Source of the DNA: Acanthopleura granulata | Taxonomy: Eukaryota; Mollusca; Polyplacophora; Chitonida; Chitonidae | NCBI GenBank assembly: GCA_016165875.1 | Contig: JABBOT010000015.1 | Coordinates: 5,687,928 to 5,751,927, forward strand | Length of the DNA: 64,000 nucleotides | Direction: 5' to 3' | In this document: positions 13,998-23,700 of the stretch, one piece after another | How the letters are laid out: each line of letters begins with the position of its first letter | Numbering within the stretch: position 1 is the first letter of the stretch | Program-made: the position numbers and the translations under genes | Notes under the pieces: generated by a model | The model's input: the letters and a program-made list of their open reading frames with translations, nothing else | What the model was told of the DNA's origin: nothing | Database searches by the model: none

Positions 13998-14598
13998 ATC
14001 AGTCAAAGAGTCAGTCAGCTAGTCAAACAGTCAGTCAGCTAGTCAAACAGTCAGTCAGCTAGTCAAACAGTCAGTCAGCTAGTCAAACAGTCAGTCAGCT
14101 AGTCAAACAGTCAGTCATCTAGTCAAACAGTCAGTCAGCTAGTCAAACAGTCAGTCAGCTAGTCAAACAGTCAGTCAGCTAGTCAAACAGTCAGTCAGCT
14201 AGTCAAACAGTCAGTCATCTAGTCAAACAGTCAGTCAGCTAGTCAAACAGTCAGTCAGCTAGTCAAACAGTCAGTCAGCTAGTCAAACAGTCAGTCAGCT
14301 AGTCAAACAGTCAGTCAGCTAGTCAACAGTCAGTCAGCTAGTCAACAGTCAGTCAGCTAGTCAAACAGTCAGTCAGCTAGTCAAACAGTCAGTCAGCTAG
14401 TCAACAGTCAGTCAGCTAGTCAAACAGTCAGTCAGCTAGTCAAACAGTCAGTCAGCTAGTCAAACAGTCAGTCAGCTAGTCAAACAGTCAGTCAGCTAGT
14501 CAAACAGTCAGTCAGCTAGTCAAACAGTCAGTCAGCTAGTCAAACAATCAGTCAGCTAGTCAAACAGTCAGTCAGCTAGTCAAACAGTCAGTCAGCTA
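13998..14598. repeat. 20-bp satellite, about 30 copies
   Basis: Near-perfect repetition of AGTCAGTCAGCTAGTCAAAC. A few units are 19 bp (one A lost in the AAA run, around 14325-14410) and a few have T for G (CATCT). High identity suggests recent expansion. Not a CRISPR: there are no unique spacers and the host is eukaryotic. Confidence 0.97.
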
Positions 14599-15404
14599 AA
14601 TAAAATCAGAGATACCTTAACTCCGAGACTTTGAACTGGGTGTTTTCGGCCGAACACGAAAGATCCCATAATTTCTGTAGTCTAAAGAAAAAGAGTCTCC
14701 ATGCTTAACCCAAGGTGCTAGTGGGTAGCGTAAATTGCTACTATTCAGGCATTTACAGGAACACGTCAAACAAACTGACTTTGAAATGTCTAACTGAGAT
14801 TAGCGTTATAAATAGCTCTCGATAACCACCTTAAACATCCAGAGAGTTTGAAATACAGGCAAATCTGTCCCAGACACTCGTGTGCACCTAGATATAAACA
14901 GAACTCAGATTGAAACGAGATACAGTTCGCATTGATACCAAATTGGTACAACAAGTGCTAGTGATACGGGAGCTGTATGCTTATCTCCCCCTGCCCAGAG
15001 TTTACCAGCCATATTTAACTGGGTGAATGAATTCAGGTCTTGTGCCTTAATATACACATGAGCCAGATGTTTCGGGTTTTTTCCTTCCGTATATTATGGC
15101 AGCATGAAAGAGGTGTAGCAAATCTCCTTCTTGGAAGGAAGGAAAAATCAGATGAAAAACAAATAAAAACTGACATGTCCTGAATTATGAATACATGTGT
15201 ACTCTTTTTTCTTGTCTCTTAAAATTTTATCAATGTTTTAGACGTATTCTATTCATTTGTAAAAATTCTAACAAAAATAAAGCCGACTATTTTCCTAAAT
15301 GCGCTTTAGTAGGTATTTCGTTTGACACATATTACATCCGTTTGAGTATTTTCTTTGCTTTTAAGCCTCTGCAGAAGTCCGCCCAGAGAACTGTCGGAAT
15401 TTTT

Positions 15405-15876
15405 AAAGGGAAATACCTCGTAGAAATGAACTAATGTGAGTGAAAAAACCATTAAAAACTGTTCCTGGAAATACCTTCGCTGATTTTTTCAGACTTTTTT
15501 TTCCACCAAAATAAACGCAGTTAATGCTAATGTTTTATGGACCTTATTGTTAATGTGGTTCACCAATGACAACTTTTCTATGGCGCAAAAGCATAAATTT
15601 AATGTTATATCAGCGTTTTCATACACAGCAAACATTCGAGGATTATTCTTCACAAGAACTTTATTCAAACCTGAACGGAAAGGTGTACAAAAAGTTGTGT
15701 GACGTCACTGGTTAACCACTTTACCAATATGGTCTATAAAATTCACCATACAATCAAAACATTTGACTGCGTTCTTTGGTAAAAAAAAAAATGTAAACAT
15801 CTGAAGGTATTTTCAGATACAGTTTTTAATGGTTTTTTCACTAACCACAAGTTCATTTTTATGAGGTATTTCACTT
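15405..15876. mobile_element. MITE-like element with ~75-bp terminal inverted repeats (copy 1)
   Basis: The left end reads GGGAAATACCTCGTAGAAAT and continues through GTGAGTGAAAAAACCATTAA. The right end is its near-perfect reverse complement (…TTCATTTTTATGAGGTATTTCAC). The inside is AT-rich and non-coding. Non-autonomous DNA transposon by structure; the superfamily is not fixed. Confidence 0.8.
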
Positions 15877-16017
15877 TACACAATGACATCCCTGTCCGTT
15901 TCACGTGGGGCATTATTAGATTTAAGTTTGTTATCAACTGGAAGACTAAACTGTTATTGTATCTAATAATGCAATTCGCCATGAACCCAATTAAATTCTC
16001 TATATATCTATATATAT

Positions 16018-16049
<32 letters not shown>

Positions 16050-16257
16050 GTTCAGCAGATGCCGTTTATTGGAGGAAACTTGACAGATTCCGGTTTATCT
16101 GAAAGAGCTGATCAGCATAAACATGCTATTATTGTACGGAGCGGTAAAAGTGACATGCTGCAAAAGAAAAATATTGGTAATAAAAAACACACACATAGTA
16201 TTTAAATTTTCCCGCGTACGTGTACGTGTGCCTGTGTGTGTGTGTGTGCGTGTGTTT

Positions 16258-16530
16258 TAATAAGTCGTGCGCACGAAATCTTTGCTACTTCGCGCTCTCG
16301 AGATAACTGACCAGTAGAAACTCATAACTATCTTGTGCGCACGACTTAATAACGACCTTGTGCGAACGACATAATAAAGATGTTGAGAGCACGAGATAAT
16401 TGTTACATCGTGTGCACGCCATCTTTGCTAAGTCATTCGCACGACATAACAATTATCTCATGGTCTCGACACCTTTGTCACAATTATAATAATTATTTAT
16501 TACAGATCTCGTGCGCACGAGATAATTGTG
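16258..16530. repeat. Array of CGTGCGCACG-type palindromes
   Basis: At least seven perfect or degraded copies of a self-complementary core (for example TCTCGTGCGCACGAGA near 16505 and CTTGTGCGCACGACTT near 16334). They are spaced by AT-rich DNA with ATAATTATCTC-like arms. No coding content. Confidence 0.75.
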
Positions 16531-16811
16531 CATTTCTATTGGCCATGGTCTACTGGAACACTTCAAGTAAATCCCCGTGGCGTGTAACGAATTGGTAAAC
16601 CAATGCGGAACTTTTCTGCATCTAATTCGGGACAATTCTCTAAATACATATATATTTTTATTAAAACTTCAAAAATGACAATTTGTGGGCACACTGGCGA
16701 AGTGCCCGTGTATTACTGAAGAACAATACGCAATCCGACTTGGAGCGTATTCGCCGTTGCGTAGATAAATACCCTACTTTTGCTGATAATTTTGCTGATT
16801 GACTTAATTCC

Positions 16812-16948
16812 CATACCGCACGTGGGAAGGTCTGCCAGCAACCAGTGGTGGTCTTGGGTTTCCTCCCACCATAATACTTGCCACCGTCGTAAAAGTGAAA
16901 TATTTTTGAGTACGGTGTAAAACACCAATCAAATAAATAAATAAATAA
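16812..16948 (+). mobile_element. SINE family 1, 5'-truncated
   Basis: Starts within the body (ACGTGGGAAGGTCTGCCAGC) and ends in (AATA)n. Part of the segment duplicated at 51.2-51.6 kb. Confidence 0.85.
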
Positions 16949-17582
16949 TTCCCTGTCAATGTTAGGGCAACTATATGAACTGAGGTGTGCGGGAAACATA
17001 CAACGAAGAACTGCTCCCAGTTAATTGCTTTGGCATTGGTAATAAAACCATTCCCATATTCTCAGATTGGAGATAATGATTTGAGATCGACATGCTTTAT
17101 CACACAGATCTCAAGAAATCTCATCTCACGTGACGGCGTTTCGAGATTAAATCCGAGACGAACTAGCGGCTGCTTTCTTCGTTCAAGCCCATCACCTTTC
17201 ATTTAGTACCTGTTTATTGCTAGCCGCAGGCCTTTGATTTGTTATCTAGCTATAAACCTGCACCCCCTAGGGCGAGGTTAAGTCTTAAATTTGTCAAGAA
17301 CAGTATCCAGCTCGATAAACTAATGAATTATCAGGTATAAGCGTTTCAGATCTCGCGGAATATTGCGAGAGTATCACGACATGTCATTATGGCATCCATG
17401 AGCTACGATCCTTGGGAAGTATATACAGACGCTATCATGAGCAGCAATGTTGGTGAGCTGAAATGCAAGATGGGGTTTAAAGGCGCATACATTCAGTAGA
17501 CGTGCTTACTCTGAACAGCCAGTTAATTTGCTACAACTGGCAGCTGGAGGAGTCGGTAATTGTAGCCTTGACATTTTTAGTG

Positions 17583-18118
17583 ATTTATGTGTTAAAGTTC
17601 ACACGTGGGGTTTTACGCCATACTCAAGAATATTTCGACTGGAAAGGATATTGCTGCTTAACGCCGTACGCATGCAAGAATCTTTTAACTTATACGATGG
17701 CGGTTAGTTCTATGGGTCAACGGAGAGCCCGGCATAAACCACCAATCAATGGCAAGATACTGACGAACTTTACTACATGTGACGTACAGAATACCCGTTT
17801 CCCACGCAAAGGCAATTTGGTCCCAAGCTGGTTTGACTGCTGTTCTCTTGCACAGTACGAGTAATCAGTCTGCCCACAAAACGTCATTGTAAATGCAGGA
17901 CTAAACAATAAACTGCACACCTTTGACCGGGATCACCTTTGGCGGGAATGGTTTTCATTTGGTTTCTGGTGAAGGTGAGACTGCGATCGATTGTTGCCAC
18001 CAACATCCAACAAGCCGTGAAAAATGGGGAATCGACAAATTCCCTGTCCATAGCCGATTTTGAACCCACACCTCAGGCGTCTACTGACTGAAAAGGTGAG
18101 CGCCTTAACCAGTGGACC
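17583..18118 (-). mobile_element. Composite SINE family 2 (nested or duplicated tail)
   Basis: Two successive tail-like starts (CGCCATACTCAAGAATATTT and AACGCCGTACGCATGCAAGA) precede one body (ACTGACGAACTTTACTACAT). A tRNA-like head is near 18090-18118 (GCGCCTTAACCAGTGGACCA). One copy probably inserted into another. Confidence 0.65.
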
Positions 18119-18249
18119 ACTTCTGCTCTTCAGATCTCGAAAGAAATTGCATGGTTAAGAGATCGATTGTCTGTGACTACAGATTTGAATCTAAGAACGG
18201 TGCGAAAAGCTCCAGGAAGACTTCTGTGGCGGCAGTGTAGATCAGGGGT

Positions 18250-18540
18250 GAAATCACCACACAGCCGAAACAGCGGGAGTTTGATTTGAACAGGCAGTTC
18301 CATTGGCTAAGGACCTGATAGTTTACTAAAGAAACAAAATAGTAAGGAAACTTCAGGATGAGTTCTGTGAGGAGTGTGTGGGTCGAAAGGGGAACCATCC
18401 CACCTCGACTGGTATTCGACAAACTTCCTGACCTAAATCTAGGCGTCGAAACCGACATTCGTATACCAACTGTCAACCAAAATGGGCATTCCGGGTCAAG
18501 ACCAGCTTCTCAGAAGGACAACCAACACAAACCCCAATGT
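18250..18540. mobile_element. Family 3 repeat, one of a local pair
   Basis: Contains GAGTTCTGTGAGGAGTGTGT and GGCGTCGAAACCGACATTCG. A diverged second copy lies at about 19080-19280. It ends at a pure (AT)n run, 18543-18591. Confidence 0.6.
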
Positions 18541-18541
18541 T

Positions 18542-18542
<1 letters not shown>

Positions 18543-18591
<49 letters not shown>
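18543..18591. repeat. (AT)n microsatellite
   Basis: About 24 uninterrupted TA dinucleotides. Confidence 0.97.
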
Positions 18592-18594
<3 letters not shown>

Positions 18595-19079
18595 ACTGAA
18601 TACGATGAGCATACGGCTCCTGGCCCCAGGTTAAGCGGAATTAGTCACAATGGGAGTCTCGGACGGACTACATAGAAGGGTCCAAACGTGTCGTTTTCTG
18701 CCGTGATGTTGCAGTGTTAGTGTACAACTTCAGTGTTTTCTGAGCACACCTAGCACCTAGAAGTGTGAGGTAATCCTGGAAAGAACAAAGGAGCACACGG
18801 CTTTGTAACCCTTTGTTGAAGGCGGGAAGGGGTTTTACGAGTTCCCCATTATAAAGAAGATTCCCACAGATTGTCAACACTCCGTCCGTATTTACCAAAT
18901 GTGGGGGGGGGGGGGGTTCAGGAGAGGCGTACTCATTCTAAAATTTAAGAAACTTAGATCCTTGACGCACTAGTTTTTGCAGTAATAACCTATGACATTG
19001 ATTGAAATCGTCACACAGCACACAGGATCTAACAAATGCTGCAAGGCGAGATACGTATACCCCATAGTATGTTAAAGCC

Positions 19080-19285
19080 TCAATTGAAACAGCGAGCGCT
19101 GGATTTGAACAGACAACCTCACTGGTTAAAGGCCTGTTACCTTACTGAAGAAAAAAATAAAAAGGAAACCGTAGAAGGAGTTCTATGAGGACTGTGTGGG
19201 TCGTAAACCATTACACCTGGACAAACCTCCTGACGTGGAGACCTAGCCGGAACATGGTGTCGAACCGGCGACCATATTTGGGTAG
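19080..19285. repeat. Second copy of the 18.25-18.46 kb segment
   Basis: AGCGCTGGATTTGAACAGAC, GAGTTCTATGAGGACTGTGT and CAAACCTCCTGACGTGG follow the same order as the first copy. Confidence 0.6.
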
Positions 19286-19682
19286 AATAGTTGCATGTAC
19301 ATAGTATCTCCCCCTGTTGTGCTGCGATAGTTTCATCTAAGCGCATTGCACGGGATTTTCAAGCGTACCTGACTGGAGCACGCGACCTCTGCAAGGCGTT
19401 GTTTTAGAGGTTAGGAGACTTACCATTCAGAACCACACACATACTTAATTCTTAATAGAATTGTGAGTACGGTATCGAAATGCCTCCGTCCTGTTCTTCT
19501 TCTTGGTGTACCAAACAATTATGACTAAAGCCGAGTGGTTAGAGAAGGTACAACTTTACAGATTCTGGGTCAGAGAAGACTCCTTGCGCATCAACGAATT
19601 CCTCATTAACAATAAAGGCCATTTTTAATATCAGTAAAAGAGCTTCACGCATCCGTTTACGTCCCTTGTGCAATAGAGAACA

Positions 19683-20067
19683 GGGAAAGACCTCGTAAAA
19701 TTAAGTTATGGCGAGTAAACAGACCATTGAAAACTGTGTCTGAAAACACCTTCACTGATTTTTCTAGATTTGTTTTTACCAAATTAAATGCAGTCAAATA
19801 TTTTGATTGTATGGTGGGTAGTATGACGTCACAAAACGTCTTGTACGCCTTTATGTTCAGTTCTGGATAAAATTGTTGTAAAGCGTACTCCTGTAATGTG
19901 TTCCCTTTGCATAGAAACGCTAACATGATGCCTAAGTTCTGTTTTAGGGCCGAAGAAACCCATCATACAATCAAAAGAAATGACTGCATCAGTCAAGGTA
20001 TTTTCACATACATTTTTCAATAGTCTTTTTACTCACCATAACTTCACTTTTGCGGTGTCTTTTCCTT
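19683..20067. mobile_element. MITE-like element, same family (copy 2)
   Basis: The left end GGGAAAGACCTCGTAAAATT and the right end GCGGTGTCTTTTCC are inverted to each other and match copy 1 over the ~75-bp terminal repeats. An 89-codon ORF on the minus strand falls inside and is treated as chance. The flank CTTTAAAT at the right end recurs at other copies. Confidence 0.78.
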
Positions 20068-20313
20068 TAAATACGAATAACCTGAGCCCATTTGGACGAA
20101 GCCCCTTTAACGTTATGGGCACGTAACTACTAAGACAACCAGCACTGTAGGCATTACGTAGCAATGTTAGCTATACGTGCTCGTAACAGTACAAGGGCTT
20201 CGTGCATGCAAGTGGGCCCTGGACCATACTATTAATGAAGCGCATATTAAAAGGTAAACTTAAAATAATGTCTCAAAATAAAGCTAACAAAGCAGTGCTT
20301 AGCTTTAAACGAC

Positions 20314-20319
20314 TTTAAT
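20314..20319 (-). other. Possible polyadenylation signal (ATTAAA)
   Basis: An ATTAAA hexamer on the minus strand about 215 nt past the TGA of the cysteine-rich gene. No canonical AATAAA occurs on that strand between it and the stop. The assignment is weak because the stretch is A/T-rich and such hexamers arise by chance. Confidence 0.25.
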
Positions 20320-20532
20320 TTTTTTTTATCCCGTTGTCCAATGTTAAGCCGGTGTGTCTGAAAGTATTCCAGTTTACAAAATAAAATTATATCAGCGTTT
20401 TCTCATATAAAAACTGTGTATGTTGTTTTATGTAGACCTGCATGAGAGCGCAAAGTCCAGCTCAGCTATGCTGTATATCCTCAAACTAGAGCAAAAGTTG
20501 GCATGGAATGTTGTGACAAAGGGAGATTACTC

Positions 20533-20709
20533 TCACCGCCCAACAATCACAGTACCTACAGACTGGTGGAAACAGTCTGTTGTTTCACAGCAAAACACGC
20601 ATCCGTGGTCGGGACCATGAGGGTCCCGGGGTCCGTGATGAGGTCCTTCGTTGTGCTCTGGGTTAAGCAGGCAGGATATGTGATTGTTCAATTCTCGGTC
20701 CAAACATAC
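20533..20709 (-). CDS. Exon 10: C-terminal third of module 3 and probable stop
   Basis: Acceptor GTGTGCTCGCAG, phase 0. It encodes V-C-L-D-R-E-L then a cysteine, an expanded loop rich in His, Pro, Gly and Asp, and GCVFCCETTDC, ending ...TVIVGR and TGA. The loop between cysteines 8 and 9 is 23 residues, against 10 in modules 1 and 2. The TGA overlaps a good donor sequence (CG|GTGAGA), so a splice leaving in phase 2 is possible. I found no further module exon below 20530, which favours the stop. Confidence 0.78.
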   Translation of the reverse strand, partial: VCLDRELNNHISCLLNPEHNEGPHHGPRDPHGPDHGCVFCCETTDCFHQSVGTVIVGR

Positions 20710-23700
20710 CTGCGAGCACACGAATCAGTGACTGTTTGATTGATTGACTGAGTGATTGGTTGATGAGATGTGAAATTGCAAGTCCGAAATAGTGACACAC
20801 TATATTATATATATTATTATATTACTATAATATTATTATGGGGGTGGGGTGGATCGATGGTATAGTGTTTGTTGTTTAAAGCCCTAGTGAGAAATTTTCA
20901 GTCAGTCTCAAAGTCTGTCAGGTATATGGCGAAGAGGGCTGGTTTACTCTGCCATCCCGTCTCCACGTTCCCATAAACCTGACCAAAGGTCACAACGTTA
21001 ATCATCGAAATAAATAAATAAATAAATATATACCTAAATCAGTCAAAAATTTCAAAAACGGCAGTTAATTCCATGGGTGAAGCAAACCTTAGGGCACGAG
21101 GTTAGTAAACTACCGACCGCTGACGAATTACTGATGAACTATGCCACGCGTGACACGTCATAATCATACACAATGCTGTCCAGGCAGCAAATTTCATACA
21201 AAAAACGACATGGTTTGATGGGAAGGTCAGCCAGGAAGGTCTGTGGATGGTTGTGGGTTTCTCCAAGGCTGTGCCCCATTTCCTCCCACCATAGTGCTGG
21301 CCGCCGTCGCATAAGTGAAATATTCTTGAATACGGCGTAAAACGCCAATCAAAGAAAAGAAATAACTAAATCAATAGGATTTGAGATCGAACTCTTTCGT
21401 TGCTAAAGGCAAAAACATTCTATTGTATCATGTAACTTGTCAAAACTGTTTACTTAGGCAACTTTAGTGGACTTTTATTTACAGATCAGCTCTCTCGACG
21501 TTTTCCGGAGGCAGAGAGAACACCTCTTTCCTTCAGGAACTTCAAGAATATCACAGACGTACTCTGTGATATTCTACCCTGAATTCTACCCTGAATAACC
21601 TGTTGCTGACAGTTCACATAGTACAGTAGGACATTTTTTTGCCTTCAGCGATAAAAGATTTTCTCTGTGAAAGCCTTAAGAACAAAGAAAGCAGGTTTAG
21701 AGTTGCACATCAGTAAAAGGTTGGTTGTAGAGAAGACAGCTCCTTCTGTTGATGGCAGCGAGTTGTTTGCGACAAAACCTGTCACCAGTCATGTATTAAT
21801 ACAAAAGAGAGTGAAACCCTCAGTGTCACAGCATTAAGAAATAAGTGTGATGAACATGTTAATACAGATACGTTGGTTGGCAACACTAAGGTGTCATCAT
21901 CTTTGACTTATTTATTTGATTGCTGTTTAACAAAACACTCAACAATTTGTCTCTTCTACGCATGACTGTCAGTTTTATGAGTGAAGGACACCTATCAGAG
22001 CCCGGGTGAAGCCCATGATCATCCCCATGGTGGAAGAAATCGGAATGTCCGTCGTAAACCATCGACATTTGGCAAAGTACTGACAAACTTTCCCGCGTCT
22101 GACGCAAACAAATAAACATACCACATTGGTAGAAAGCACGTGTCTTCAGTGAACTCATATGAACCGCGTCACCAAGGCCACACAATCAGTGAAACTGCCT
22201 ATAGATTGGTTAGATTATGTGTACCCGATTTTGAAAACCAATATAAAACCCTGTCCAGAAGTACTTAAAATCATACTTTTTTAAATACTTTTTTCCATAC
22301 CAAGAAACATTCCTGAAATGGAATTATTTTCTACCATGGGTTTTGAGATCATATTTTCCAAATATTTTTCACATTATTGTTGATTGATTGACTTCTTAGA
22401 GAAATATATCCAGAAAATCTGAAAATCTGAGTACTTACTATTTTACTACTCACTATTTACTGGATATATGCATAGACATATATCCCGTAAATCTGACTTG
22501 ATGTAAACTGAAAACATATTCTTTCATAAAGTAAGCTCTTTCAAATAACTGTTCAACATCACCGACAAACTTTCATTTAAAGAACCGAAAATCAAGGATA
22601 AATATTAGGGAAGCTAGTTTTTTTTCTGTGAGTGTACAGTTTAACTTACCCGTCGATCTCGCTCACATCTCGAATGCACATGACCGTGTGGATCGTACTC
22701 CACCATGCAAATCTGTAAGGGGGGTAATTCAAAGCACACATCTACTATAACCATTAGACTCACCAAGAATCTCAAACAACTGTTGATAAATTTAAATCCA
22801 AGGAACCGTTTTAAATACTGCATTTGCATTTTGTATATTTTGTATTCTTATAATACAGAGGACTACAGAATGGATGCCAGAACAGCGACGACAGTGCGGT
22901 ACCGTCGTTTGTAAATACACGTCCTCCAGCAACTACCATCGCTTGTACTACTCACCTCATTTCTATCTAGTCGACAATACGTCGGATGTCTGAGGCAATC
23001 ATCTAGATGACGGGCGTCTTCACACACGTGACAGTTGATTTCCCCTCCCGGCCCCAGAGGGTGTGGAGTAGCGGACCCCGGAAGAGCCGGTAACGTGGTC
23101 AGAGGATTAGGGTTTGGGGTCGTCATATTAAGCTTGTTACCTATTAAAGTAAATCATTAGCGTTAATGAATCTTTCCTTCTTTTTGCCTTATAAATGGTC
23201 AAAGATTTGTTGCATGCCTGGTGCGCCGTTTTCTGTTCCCGAGAATATCATTGGAGGCCCACTGAGCGCTGTATAGCAGGACTCTGACGCCGTTTTATTG
23301 CTGACAAACTTTATTTTTCCCTGCTAATCCTGATGACGTCACATTGAAGACAGCAACGTGTCAGAGTAGAAACTGATTCATTGTAAGAATGTTGTAGAAT
23401 GTGTGTTTGTTGTTGTTGTTTTTTTAATTTTTGACGTAACAGTGGCTCGCATTTAATTTAGTGGGGGAAAGTAGGTAAGGTGTAGATTTCAATGGACTTT
23501 CTATTGTTTTTACTTCATTTATAGGTTTTCTGTCATTTAAAATGTATACAAATTAAAAACTAATGTGTACCTCAATTGAAACACAATAGAAGTATCAGAC
23601 CATGTCAAGAAATACTTAAATTTTCTTCCCTCTTTTCACATTCTTACGTTACCAAGAAAAATTTCGGGAAAAAAATTATTTTCTACAATGAGTTTTGAGA

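Noticed and set aside
13998..14598. Regular short repeats resembling a CRISPR array
   Set aside because: Contiguous 20-bp units with no spacers, in an intron-bearing eukaryotic genome. The 31-bp repeat at 63.7 kb is also spacerless.
19657..19926. 89-codon minus-strand ORF
   Set aside because: Lies inside the MITE-like element and includes its terminal repeat.
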